This document shows positions 1 to 8,288 of a stretch of DNA of 31,516 bases, piece after piece. This DNA comes from Bacillota bacterium. Lineage in GTDB: Bacteria > Bacillota > Clostridia > Lachnospirales > Lachnospiraceae. A model generated the notes under the pieces. It saw only the letters and a list, made by a program, of their open reading frames with translations, was not told the DNA's origin and searched no databases. Each line of letters begins with the position of its first letter. Position 1 is the first letter of the stretch. Where the stretch lies: assembly GCA_023386315.1 (NCBI GenBank), contig JAEWJZ010000034.1, positions 1-31,516 on the forward strand, in the 5' to 3' direction. The translations under genes and the position numbers were made by a program.

Positions 1-3000
1 CTGATGGCCGGACAGCCAAATAGCATGACAATTACGTCAGCCGGTCCCAACGTAAAAGCTGTATATTATGAAATTGATGAAACCCAGAAGTTCGACTATA
101 CAGTGAATTATTTTATTAAAGGAACAACAGCTGCAGTCCCAGGTCTTACCACTCTGACAGGAAAAGCGCCGGTAGGTGATTTCACCTGGAAAAATGAGCC
201 AAAGACCAAGACCGGCTATAAGCTGGTGGCGGAACAACCGGAAAGCATGACAATCACAGCCGCTGGTCCCAACGAGAAGACGGTATACTATGAAGTTGAT
301 GAGATGCAGAAGTTTGACTATACAGTAAACTACTATATCAAAGATACTGAGACCGGAGTACTAGGTCTTACGCCACTGACAGGAAGTGAAACGGTAGGAA
401 CATTCACCTGGAAAAATGAGTCCAGGACCGCAACCGGTTACAAACTGGCAGCTGAGCAGCCGACGAGCATGACAATCACGGCAGATGGTCCCAATGTGAA
501 AACGGTGTACTATGAGATTGATGAGACCCAGAAGTTTGGCTATACAGTAAACTACTATATCAAAGGTACTACAGCTGCAGTACCAGGTCTTGCGCCACTG
601 ACCGGAAATGCACCGGTAGGGGAGTTCACCTGGAGCAATGCGCCGAAGACAGCAACCGGCTATAAGCTGGTGACCAGTCCTGCACAGCCGATGAGTATGA
701 CAATTACAGCCGCAGGTCCGAATCAGAAGAATGTATACTATGAGATTGATGATATGCAGAAGTTCGGCTATACGGTGAATTACTTTATTAAGGGGACTAC
801 AACTGCAGTACCAGGACTTAGGGCACTGACCGGAAATGCACCGGTAGGAACATTTACCTGGAGCAATTTGCCAAAAACCACAACCGGATATAAGCTGGTG
901 ATCAGTCCAGCACAGCCGGCGAGCATGACAATCACGGCAGCAGGTCCGAACGTGAAAACAGTTTACTATGAAGTGGATGATACGCAGAAGTTCGGCTATA
1001 CGGTAAACTATTTTATCAAAGGTACCGCAACTGCAGTACCGGGCCTTTCACCACTGACCGGAAATGCACCGGTAGGGGAATTCACCTGGAACAATGCGCC
1101 GAAGACAGCAACCGGATATAAGCTGGTGACCAGTCCAGCACAGCCGGCGAGCATGACAATCACAGCCGCCGGTCCGAATGAAAAGACTGTCTACTATGAG
1201 ATTGATAATAAGCAGAAGTTCGGCTATACGGTAAACTATTATATCAAAGATACCACAACTGCAGTACCGGGCCTTACACCACTGACCGGAAATGCACCGG
1301 TAGGGGAATTCACCTGGAGTAATGCGCCAAAGACAACAACTGGCTACAAGCTGGTGACCAGTCCAGCACAGCCGGCGAGCATGACAATCACAGCCGCCGG
1401 TCCGAACGAAAAGACTGTCTACTATGAGATTGATAATAAGCAGAAGTTCCACTATACGGTAAACTATTATATCAAAGGTACCACAACTGCAGTACCGGGC
1501 CTTGCACCACTGACCGGAAATGCACCGGTAGGGGAGTTCACCTGGAGTAATGCGCCGAAGACAGCAACCGGCTATAAGCTGGTGACCAATCCTGCACAAC
1601 CGGCGAGTATGACAATCACAGCCGCCGGTCCGAATCAGAAGAATGTATACTATGAGATTGATGATATGCAGAAGTTCGGCTATACGGTGAATTACTTTAT
1701 TAAGGGGACAACAACTGTGGTACCAGGCCTTGCGCCACTGACCGGAAAGGCAACAGTAGGAACATTTACCTGGAGCAATGCGCCGAAGACAACAACCGGC
1801 TATAAGCTGGTTACCAGTCCAGCACAGCCGGCGAGCATGACAATCACAGCAGCAGGTCCGAACGTGAAAACAGTTTACTATGAAGTGGATGATACGCAGA
1901 AGTTCGGCTATACGGTAAACTATTTTATCAAAGGTACCGCAACTGCAGTACCGGGCCTTACACCACTGACCGGAAATGCACCGGTAGGGGAGTTCACCTG
2001 GAGCAATGCTCCAAAAACAGCAACTGGCTACAAGCTGGTGACCAGTCCAGTACAACCGGCAAGTATGACAATCACAGCAGCAGGTCCGAACGAAAAGATT
2101 GTATACTATGAGATTGATGATACGCAGAAGTTTGATTACAGAGTTAATTATTATATCAAAGATACCACAACTGGGGTACCGGGCCTTGAGGCACTGACAG
2201 GTAGTAAAACGGTAGGGGAATTTACCTGGAGTAATGTGCCAAAGACAACAACCGGTTTCAAACTGGTGGCCGGACAGCCGGAAAGCATGATAATCACAGC
2301 AGCTGGCCCAAATGAAAAGACAGTATACTATGAGATTGATGAAACCCAGAAATTTGATTATAGAGTAAATTACTATATCAAAGATACCACAACTGTGGTA
2401 CCAGGCCTTGAGGCACTGACAGGAAGTAAACCGGTAGGGGAATTTACCTGGAGCAATGTGCCAAAGACAACAACCGGTTTCAAGCTGGTGGCGGGACAGC
2501 CGGAAAGCATGACAATCACAGCAGCTGGCCCAAATGAGAAGACAGTGTACTATGAGATTGATGAAACCCAGAAATTTGATTATAGAGTAAATTACTATAT
2601 CAAAGATACCACAACTGGGGTACCGGGACTTGAGGCACTGACAGGAAGTAAACCGATAGGGGAATTCACCTGGAGCAATGCGCCAAAGACAACAACCGGC
2701 TACAAGCTAATGACCGGGCAGCCGGAAAGCATGACAATCACAGCAGCTGGCCCCAACGAAAAGACAGTGTATTATGAAATAGATGAGGATCAGACACTGA
2801 ATTATAAAATCAAATATTTCTATAATAACAGTGAGGATGAAAAGGCAGAAGAAAACAGTAAGGTATTGGTAGCTGATCCTACTGTAAATCAAGTGCCGTT
2901 AAAAGCAAAGGCTGGCTATAAATTGTCAGATAAACCGTACAATCCGGAACTACCGACGGCCATCACCGTGGAAAACAATGTAATAAATGTTTATTATGAT

Positions 3001-4173
3001 CCGGTGCAGGTTAATTATGTTGTAAACTTGTATTATCAGGTAAATGGCGAATATACTGAGGAGCCATCATATTCGTATACCAGAAGTGGTTATACTGATT
3101 CTGAGGCCGAGGTGACGGCTGATGACAGGGAAATAAAGAAACCAGGGTATGTGTTTGATGAAGCTGCCAAAGATAACGTATTGGGTGGAAATGTAGCTGG
3201 AGATGGAAGCCTGGTGCTTAAGGCATACTTCAAACAGCAGTTCGCAGTAACTTATGCTCCCGGAACCCAGGGGACCTTTCAGCTTCAGAAAGCGGAAGGT
3301 CTGGACTACAATACAAAAACTCCGGAATTTGAGGGTACGCCAACAGGAAAGCCGGGATATGTATTTGCAGGCTGGAGTCCAAAGCTTGAACCCTCTGTTA
3401 TAACAGACACCACTTATACAGCACAATGGATTTCTTCAACCAGCACGAAATATACGGTGGAATTCTACTACGAAAGTAAAGGAAAATATCCGGCACAGCC
3501 CAGTAACTCTTCGTTGAGAGCAGGAACAACAGATGCGTTGGCAGCTGTAACTGATTCTGATAAGACAGCATCAACCGGGTATATACTTGATTCAAATGCA
3601 GCCAATGTATTTGAGGCGGCAGTAGCTGGCGATGGCGGGATGGTACTCAAGGTATACTTCAAGCAGCAGTTTATGGTAACCTATAATCCCGGCGAGCATG
3701 GTTCGTTTAAAGAACAGACTAACACAGGACTCAGCTATGGTGATGAGATTCCTGCATTTGATGGGCAGACCACAGCAAACGGTAACTACAGCTTTAAGGG
3801 ATGGAACAAAGAAATTGCCAGAACAGTAACAGAAAATGTAGTATATACCGCATTGTGGAGTTACAACGGCAGTGGCAGCAGTGGCAGTAGTGGAGGAAGC
3901 AGCGGAAGCAGCTCCGGCGGCCCAAGAACAACTGGTACCCGCGCACCCGGAGGTCCTGGCGACACAACTGTTACCATTGAACCAGTACCAGTTCCGTTAG
4001 CAAACCTGCCGGAAAAAACCAACCTGGTCCTCATCGACGACGGCAACATCCCCTTGGCAGGACTTCCAAAAACTGGTGACAGGGCACCTGTACAGGGCGT
4101 TGCAGCAATTGTATCGGGAATCTTATTAGCGGCCTATCTGGCAATCAGTCATAAGCGCAGAGAAGAAAGATAA
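1..4173 (+). CDS. Large LPxTG cell-wall-anchored repeat protein, 5'-truncated by the window
   Basis: The reading frame is open at base 1 and already inside a repeat, so the true start and signal peptide lie upstream. Twelve complete repeats (85-2790) of 74 or 76 residues follow. Each contains a Tyr-rich strand (YTVNYYIK), a VPGL turn, a GYKL motif and ends in VYYE(I/V)D, resembling MucBP-type surface domains; that family match is inferred by eye. Two copies of a module of about 140 residues (3010-3429, 3445-3858) each end in a Listeria-Bacteroides-type (Flg_new) repeat with a GW signature. A Gly/Ser linker leads to LPKTG (4063-4077), a hydrophobic stretch and a basic tail (HKRREER), the classic sortase substrate signal. 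It is probably an adhesin or mucin/glycan-binding stalk. No sortase gene is nearby. Ends at TAA 4171-4173. Confidence 0.93.
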   Translation: MMAGQPNSMTITSAGPNVKAVYYEIDETQKFDYTVNYFIKGTTAAVPGLTTLTGKAPVGDFTWKNEPKTKTGYKLVAEQPESMTITAAGPNEKTVYYEVDEMQKFDYTVNYYIKDTETGVLGLTPLTGSETVGTFTWKNESRTATGYKLAAEQPTSMTITADGPNVKTVYYEIDETQKFGYTVNYYIKGTTAAVPGLAPLTGNAPVGEFTWSNAPKTATGYKLVTSPAQPMSMTITAAGPNQKNVYYEIDDMQKFGYTVNYFIKGTTTAVPGLRALTGNAPVGTFTWSNLPKTTTGYKLVISPAQPASMTITAAGPNVKTVYYEVDDTQKFGYTVNYFIKGTATAVPGLSPLTGNAPVGEFTWNNAPKTATGYKLVTSPAQPASMTITAAGPNEKTVYYEIDNKQKFGYTVNYYIKDTTTAVPGLTPLTGNAPVGEFTWSNAPKTTTGYKLVTSPAQPASMTITAAGPNEKTVYYEIDNKQKFHYTVNYYIKGTTTAVPGLAPLTGNAPVGEFTWSNAPKTATGYKLVTNPAQPASMTITAAGPNQKNVYYEIDDMQKFGYTVNYFIKGTTTVVPGLAPLTGKATVGTFTWSNAPKTTTGYKLVTSPAQPASMTITAAGPNVKTVYYEVDDTQKFGYTVNYFIKGTATAVPGLTPLTGNAPVGEFTWSNAPKTATGYKLVTSPVQPASMTITAAGPNEKIVYYEIDDTQKFDYRVNYYIKDTTTGVPGLEALTGSKTVGEFTWSNVPKTTTGFKLVAGQPESMIITAAGPNEKTVYYEIDETQKFDYRVNYYIKDTTTVVPGLEALTGSKPVGEFTWSNVPKTTTGFKLVAGQPESMTITAAGPNEKTVYYEIDETQKFDYRVNYYIKDTTTGVPGLEALTGSKPIGEFTWSNAPKTTTGYKLMTGQPESMTITAAGPNEKTVYYEIDEDQTLNYKIKYFYNNSEDEKAEENSKVLVADPTVNQVPLKAKAGYKLSDKPYNPELPTAITVENNVINVYYDPVQVNYVVNLYYQVNGEYTEEPSYSYTRSGYTDSEAEVTADDREIKKPGYVFDEAAKDNVLGGNVAGDGSLVLKAYFKQQFAVTYAPGTQGTFQLQKAEGLDYNTKTPEFEGTPTGKPGYVFAGWSPKLEPSVITDTTYTAQWISSTSTKYTVEFYYESKGKYPAQPSNSSLRAGTTDALAAVTDSDKTASTGYILDSNAANVFEAAVAGDGGMVLKVYFKQQFMVTYNPGEHGSFKEQTNTGLSYGDEIPAFDGQTTANGNYSFKGWNKEIARTVTENVVYTALWSYNGSGSSGSSGGSSGSSSGGPRTTGTRAPGGPGDTTVTIEPVPVPLANLPEKTNLVLIDDGNIPLAGLPKTGDRAPVQGVAAIVSGILLAAYLAISHKRREER
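85..2790 (+). repeat. Twelve in-frame tandem repeats of 222/228 bp
   Basis: Repeat units start at 85, 307, 529, 757, 985, 1213, 1441, 1669, 1897, 2125, 2347 and 2569. Units 3-9 are 228 bp because of a two-residue insertion (SPAQP/NPAQP/SPVQP in place of a bare QP). Units 1, 2 and 10-12 are 222 bp; the sum is exactly 2706 bp. Units 6/7 and 10/11/12 are near-identical neighbours, and units 4-5 recur as 8-9 at a distance of 912 bp, so whole blocks as well as single units have been duplicated. Confidence 0.95.
3010..3858 (+). repeat. Two-copy diverged module ending in Flg_new-type repeats
   Basis: Copies at 3010-3429 and 3445-3858 encode matching segments. Each has a YY-containing strand, a GY(V/I) segment, a VAGDG turn, a YFKQQF motif, VTY(A/N)PG and a final Gly-Trp motif. 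They are diverged at the DNA level, so this duplication is older than the upstream tandem array. Confidence 0.8.
4063..4077 (+). other. LPKTG sortase sorting motif
   Basis: CTT-CCA-AAA-ACT-GGT encodes LPKTG. It is followed by about 20 mostly hydrophobic residues and a positively charged tail before the stop at 4171, the layout of a housekeeping-sortase (SrtA/SrtB-like) substrate. Confidence 0.93.
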
Positions 4174-4224
4174 GAGTCGAAGAACAATATAGAAATAATA
4201 AAACAAGGCCAGTGATCAATATCA

Positions 4225-4276
4225 AAAACGGAGCTGTTGCATTAGTAGATTATTACTGAAACAGCAGCTCCGTTTT
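4225..4276. terminator. Bidirectional terminator between convergent genes
   Basis: Left arm 4225-4239 pairs with right arm 4262-4276 over 15 bp with one G-U pair. The stem ends carry AAAA and TTTT, so either strand reads a stem followed by U residues. It sits between the stop of the LPxTG gene (+) and the stop of the DUF1846 gene (-) and can serve both. Confidence 0.8.
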
Positions 4277-4312
4277 CATGTTCAAAAACAGAAAAGAACA
4301 CTTCTTTTTGAT

Positions 4313-5791
4313 TTAATGATAAATTTTCTTTTCCTCATAAATTGGCTCGCAGGTTAATCGGATTCCCAATCTTTTAAAGGTTTTCACATCCACATCAGAA
4401 AGCAGGACAGACGTATGTGCATCGGTTCCTTTTAATTTAGGGAGCTGTTCCAGCGCAATCTGTGCATTTACATCTGTGGCGGCAGAAGCAGACAGAGCGA
4501 TCAGTACTTCGTCTGTGTGAAGTCTGGGATTTTTGCTTCCCAGATAATTAACCTTTAATTTTTGAATCGGTTCAATGGCAGAAGGAGATATCAAATGGAC
4601 ATCGTGAGGAATATTTCCCAGAACCTTCACTGCATTTAGCAAAAGAGCAGCCGAGGCTCCCAGTAAATTAGTGGTTTTTCCTGTCACAACGGTATCGTCA
4701 CCCAGCGAAAGTGCAGCTGCAGGAGAGACGTTTTTCTGCGCAAGCTCATTGGCGGCGACTACGGTTTTTCTCATCTCAGTGTTGATCTTAGCCTGCTTCA
4801 TCACCAGCTCGATTTTATAGACCTCATCTTTGGAGCCCATGTCCTTAGCCAGCCGGGACAACGCCTGATAATAGCGTCTGATGATCTCCTGACGGGAGGC
4901 TTCCCTGCAGATCTCATCATCCACGATACAGTGGCCAGCCATATTCACGCCCATATCGGTAGGTGATTTGTACGGACATTCTCCATAGATTCCCTCAAAT
5001 ATTGCGCTCAATACCGGGAAAATTTCCACATCCCGGTTATAATTTACCGTAGTTAACCCATAAGCTTCCAAATGGAAGGGATCGATCATATTCACATCAT
5101 TTAAATCAGCAGTGGCAGCTTCATAAGCCAGATTCACCGGATGCTTTAACGGAATATTCCAGATGGGGAAGGTCTCAAACTTGGCATAACCGGCTTTTAC
5201 TCCCCGTTTGTTCTCGTGATAGAGCTGGGATAAGCAGGTTGCCATCTTTCCGCTGCCAGGTCCCGGGGCGGTGATGATCACCAGAGGTTTGGAGGTTTCA
5301 ATATAGTCATTTCTTCCATAACCTTCATCACTGACAATGAACGAAATGTTGGCAGGATAGCCGTCAATGATATAATGTCGGTATACCTTAATTCCCATTG
5401 ATTCCAGCTTCCCTTTAAATACATCTGCTGCCTTCTGACCGGAGTACTGGGTGATAACAACACTTCCCACATACAGCCCCTTGTCGGTAAAAGACTGAAT
5501 GAGGCGGAATACATCCACATCATAGGTAATGCCAAGATCGTGGCGGATCTTGTTCTTTTCAATGTCAGCTGCGCTGATGGCAATCACGATCTCTGCCTGA
5601 TCAGAAAGCTGCATCAGCATACGAAGCTTGCTGTCCGGTTCAAACCCTGGAAGCACTCTGGATGCGTGGTAGTCGTCAAACAGTTTTCCCCCGAATTCCA
5701 GATAGAGCTTGTCCCCGAACTGGCTGATCCTTTCTTTGATGTGTTCTGACTGCATGGTTAAATATTTGTTGTTATCAAATCCTGGTTTCAT
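4313..5791 (-). CDS. DUF1846 / UPF0371 family protein
   Basis: A 492-residue protein of the DUF1846 (UPF0371) family, widespread in Firmicutes, whose biochemical role is not settled to my knowledge. The start chosen is ATG at 5791 (MKPGFDNNKYL). It has a GGAGGG ribosome binding site 5-6 bases upstream and matches the usual family N-terminus; the frame stays open 23 codons further up but without family similarity. A Gly-rich loop (GPGSGKMATC) near the middle looks like a nucleotide-binding loop, and the family has been structurally linked to nucleotide-binding folds; this is inference. No signal peptide or membrane segment is seen, so it is likely cytoplasmic. Single-gene unit, convergent with the surface protein. 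Confidence 0.88.
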   Translation of the reverse strand: MKPGFDNNKYLTMQSEHIKERISQFGDKLYLEFGGKLFDDYHASRVLPGFEPDSKLRMLMQLSDQAEIVIAISAADIEKNKIRHDLGITYDVDVFRLIQSFTDKGLYVGSVVITQYSGQKAADVFKGKLESMGIKVYRHYIIDGYPANISFIVSDEGYGRNDYIETSKPLVIITAPGPGSGKMATCLSQLYHENKRGVKAGYAKFETFPIWNIPLKHPVNLAYEAATADLNDVNMIDPFHLEAYGLTTVNYNRDVEIFPVLSAIFEGIYGECPYKSPTDMGVNMAGHCIVDDEICREASRQEIIRRYYQALSRLAKDMGSKDEVYKIELVMKQAKINTEMRKTVVAANELAQKNVSPAAALSLGDDTVVTGKTTNLLGASAALLLNAVKVLGNIPHDVHLISPSAIEPIQKLKVNYLGSKNPRLHTDEVLIALSASAATDVNAQIALEQLPKLKGTDAHTSVLLSDVDVKTFKRLGIRLTCEPIYEEKKIYH

Positions 5792-5830
5792 TTGTCCCTC
5801 CGTAACTTGTTCATTTTCACAATACTTAAG

Positions 5831-5839
5831 ATTGTAACA
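5831..5839 (-). promoter_or_regulatory. Candidate extended -10 promoter of the DUF1846 gene
   Basis: On the minus strand TGT-TACAAT forms an extended -10 (TGnTACAAT), about 40 bases before the start codon at 5791. No convincing -35 is visible 16-18 bases upstream, as is common for extended -10 promoters. Confidence 0.4.
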
Positions 5840-5892
5840 TAGAAGCCTTAAAAATGCCATGGCTTTTATCTGTCCATATTTGGCAGAAACTC

Positions 5893-5921
5893 TTTACAAC
5901 AGGCTCTAAACGTGTTAAAAC
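5893..5921 (+). promoter_or_regulatory. Candidate promoter of the map-tag-GNAT group
   Basis: TTTACA (5893-5898), a 17-base spacer and TAAAAC (5916-5921). The -10 is imperfect. The predicted start of transcription leaves a short leader before the AAGGAGGAG ribosome binding site at about 5932-5940. Confidence 0.35.
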
Positions 5922-5945
5922 GTTGTAGTAAGAAGGAGGAGAAAT

Positions 5946-6818
5946 ATGTTTAAAATAGGAAGAAACGACCCGTGCTGGTGCGGCAGCGGAAAGAAATATA
6001 AAACCTGTCATTTAGAGTTTGACAGAAAGCTTGAGAACTATGAAATTATGGGAGACGAGGTGCCGGATCACTCCATGATTAAGACACCGGCCCAGATTGA
6101 AGGAATACGCCGCGCAGGCGTTGTTAATAATCAGATTCTAGACCTGGTGGGAGAGAATATCCGACCGGGAATCAATACGGAGGATTTAAATACCCTGGTC
6201 CACGAAACCACCATTCGTCTGGGCGGAATACCGGCACCCCTTAATTTTGAGGGATATCCAAAAAGCGTCTGCACCTCCATTAATGAGGTGGTCTGCCATG
6301 GAATTCCTGATCCGAAACGGATATTAAAAGAAGGGGACATCATTAATGTGGATGTAACCACCATTGTGGACGGTTATTATGCAGATGCCTCCAGAATGTA
6401 CTGTATGGGAAACGTATCTCCGGAAGCCGAAAAACTGGTCCGCGTCACGAAAGAAAGTGTGGATCTGGCATTAAAGGAAGCCAGAGCGTGGGGACATTTG
6501 GGAGATATCGGAGCCGTGATTTCCGAATACATCTATGCCAATGGGTTTACAGTTGTGAGAGAAATCGGCGGTCATGGAGTAGGGCTGGATTTTCATGAGG
6601 AGCCATGGGTCAGCCATATCGGAACAAGAGGAACGGATATGCTTTTGGTTCCGGGAATGATTTTTACCATTGAACCCATGGTTAACGCCGGAAAGGCTGA
6701 TGTGGTGCAGGATGATACCGATGGCTGGACGATCTATACAAAAGATGGAAGCCTGTCGGCACAATGGGAGTATACCGTATTAATTACAGAGGAAGGGCCG
6801 GAGGTGCTTGCCAGATAA
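5946..6818 (+). CDS. map: Type I methionine aminopeptidase with N-terminal SEC-C zinc motif
   Basis: Removes the initiator methionine from nascent proteins in the cytoplasm. The 290-residue protein begins with a SEC-C motif (C10, C12, C21, H22; CxCx8CH), a zinc-binding extension also found at the SecA C-terminus, which may place the enzyme at the ribosome or on other proteins. The peptidase domain follows. Metal ligands D136, D147, H210, E243 and E275 and the second active-site histidine H217 are all present, so it should be active. A strong AAGGAGGAG precedes ATG 5946. Its TAA shares a base with the next ATG (TAATG), indicating translational coupling to the DNA glycosylase gene. Many Clostridia carry a second, shorter map in a ribosomal protein operon; the extension distinguishes this one. 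Confidence 0.95.
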   Translation: MFKIGRNDPCWCGSGKKYKTCHLEFDRKLENYEIMGDEVPDHSMIKTPAQIEGIRRAGVVNNQILDLVGENIRPGINTEDLNTLVHETTIRLGGIPAPLNFEGYPKSVCTSINEVVCHGIPDPKRILKEGDIINVDVTTIVDGYYADASRMYCMGNVSPEAEKLVRVTKESVDLALKEARAWGHLGDIGAVISEYIYANGFTVVREIGGHGVGLDFHEEPWVSHIGTRGTDMLLVPGMIFTIEPMVNAGKADVVQDDTDGWTIYTKDGSLSAQWEYTVLITEEGPEVLAR

Positions 6819-7375
6819 TGGAGAAGAAACGCTGCTTTTGGGTGGATGAATCATCACCCATTTACGTGAAATATCATGATGAGGAGTGGGGAGTCCCTGT
6901 TTACGACGATCAGAAGCTGTATGAGATGTTTCTGTTAGAAACCTTTCAGGCAGGGCTTTCCTGGATTACCGTGTTAAAAAAGCGGGAAGCGTTCCGGGAG
7001 GCTTTTGACGGATTTAATCCGGAAAAGGTTTCCGCATATAAGGAAGAAAAGTTAAATGAGCTGATGGAGAACCCAGGCATTATCAGAAACAGAAGAAAAG
7101 TCGAGGCAGCCGTAAAAAATACCCGCATATTTATGGAGATACAAACGGAATTCGGATCATTTTCAAATTATTTATGGGGATTTACAGACGGGAAGATCAT
7201 TGTGAACCAGGATGATAATTTTTCGGTAAAAACAGACCTGTCTGACCGGATATCAAAGGATTTGAAAAAAAGAGGGATGTCATTTGTGGGATCTGTAATC
7301 ATTTATTCCTATCTTCAGGCAGTGGGAGTTGTCAATGACCATGAGCTTGGGTGTATCTGCAGGCAGCAGTCATAA
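6818..7375 (+). CDS. tag: DNA-3-methyladenine glycosylase I
   Basis: Base-excision repair enzyme that removes 3-methyladenine from alkylated DNA. The 185-residue length matches the family. Zinc ligands C6, H20, H175 and C179 correspond to E. coli Tag C4, H17, H175 and C179, and E41 sits at the position of E. coli E38. The helix-hairpin-helix-like region (AGLSWITVLKKRE) is highly conserved. I chose ATG 6818, overlapping the map stop as TAATG, rather than an in-frame start 18 codons upstream inside map, because the family begins just before the first zinc cysteine. It is the middle gene of a tight map-tag-GNAT group. Confidence 0.95.
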   Translation: MEKKRCFWVDESSPIYVKYHDEEWGVPVYDDQKLYEMFLLETFQAGLSWITVLKKREAFREAFDGFNPEKVSAYKEEKLNELMENPGIIRNRRKVEAAVKNTRIFMEIQTEFGSFSNYLWGFTDGKIIVNQDDNFSVKTDLSDRISKDLKKRGMSFVGSVIIYSYLQAVGVVNDHELGCICRQQS

Positions 7376-7390
7376 GGAACAGGAGAGAAT

Positions 7391-8161
7391 ATGGGAGTAA
7401 TTGAAATTGAGGATAAATCCATTTTAGAGCCTCTGTTTTCCGGTTGGGAGGAAACACTGATCTGGTCCTGTCTGCAAAATGTCATGGGTAGAGCCTTTGC
7501 TGACAGGGAGAAAGACCCTGAGTCAGCTCAGATTGTAGTCGGAGATTTCTGCTTTTTTTCAGGGAAACCAGACGCAGAGTTAATCGCAAATAAGCCATCA
7601 GGAAGACAATCTGATTTTATCATTATGGTTCCAAAAGATGAGGCGTGGTCAGAAGCCATTGAGAAGGTCTGGAAGTCTTCTGCCGGCAGAAGGAGCCGCT
7701 ACGCCATAAAAAAAGAGCCGGATGTTTTCGACAGAGATTTGTTAAACAGAGCGGTGAAATGTCTAACGCCTTCATTTTCCCTGCGTATGATTGACGAGGG
7801 GCTTTACAGACAGGTGATGGAGCAGGACTGGTCCAGAGATTTATGCTCCCAGTTTGCAGACTATGAAGATTACAGGAAAAGGGGAATCGGAGTCGTCGCT
7901 CTTTTGGGCGAAGAGGTGGTTTCCGGTGCATCCTCCTATACGGTCTATCATGGCGGAATCGAAATTGAAATCGATACAAAGAAAGAATACAGGCGTCAGG
8001 GACTGGCGTTTTCCTGCGGTGCGAAGCTCATCCTGGAGTGCTTAAACAGAGGACTTTATCCCAGCTGGGATGCCCATAATCCGGGCTCTGTGGCACTTGC
8101 CGAAAAGCTTGGATATCATTTTGACCGGGAGTATCCGGTTTATGAAATTACTGGTTTTTAA
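7391..8161 (+). CDS. GNAT family N-acetyltransferase (PF12746-like)
   Basis: A 256-residue protein with a divergent N-terminal half and a C-terminal GNAT fold. The acetyl-CoA-binding strand-loop-helix is visible around residues 190-215 (ID-KEYRRQGLAFS, the R-Q-G-L-A equivalent of the Q/RxxGxG/A loop), followed by the SWDAHNPGSVALAEKLGY signature typical of GNAT C-termini. Overall architecture resembles the GNAT_acetyltran (PF12746) group that includes ZmaR-like antibiotic-resistance proteins; the substrate cannot be read from sequence. AGGAGAG precedes ATG 7391 and the gap to tag is 15 bases, so it probably shares the map-tag transcript. Confidence 0.85.
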   Translation: MGVIEIEDKSILEPLFSGWEETLIWSCLQNVMGRAFADREKDPESAQIVVGDFCFFSGKPDAELIANKPSGRQSDFIIMVPKDEAWSEAIEKVWKSSAGRRSRYAIKKEPDVFDRDLLNRAVKCLTPSFSLRMIDEGLYRQVMEQDWSRDLCSQFADYEDYRKRGIGVVALLGEEVVSGASSYTVYHGGIEIEIDTKKEYRRQGLAFSCGAKLILECLNRGLYPSWDAHNPGSVALAEKLGYHFDREYPVYEITGF

Positions 8162-8202
8162 ATCGCGCAGCATACCGCTGCATCCGGAATATTAATTTTT
8201 AT

Positions 8203-8231
8203 TTGGAAAATTTTACAAAATGTGGTAAAAT
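8203..8231 (+). promoter_or_regulatory. Candidate promoter of the DUF4015 lipoprotein gene
   Basis: TTGGAA (8203-8208), a 17-base spacer and TAAAAT (8226-8231). TG at 8223-8224 makes the latter an extended -10. It lies in an AT-rich gap about 57 bases before ATG 8289. Confidence 0.5.
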
Positions 8232-8288
8232 GTTAAATAATTATTACAATGAGACACTGAAAACCATAAAGAAAGTGAAAGTGAAACG

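Noticed and set aside
1048..2055. 335-codon open frame on the minus strand across the surface protein repeats
   Set aside because: It is periodic with the same 228-bp unit and is explained by codon bias of the sense repeats; no ribosome binding site and no recognisable product.
85..2790. Regular direct repeats that could suggest a CRISPR array
   Set aside because: Units are 222/228 bp, stay in frame and encode protein; there are no short repeats with unique spacers.
5792..5860. 23-codon N-terminal extension of the DUF1846 gene
   Set aside because: The internal ATG at 5791 has a strong ribosome binding site and the conserved family start; the extension would also cover the likely promoter.
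8167..8181. Small GCAGC/GCTGC hairpin after the GNAT gene as a terminator
   Set aside because: Only five base pairs with no immediate T-run; too weak to call.
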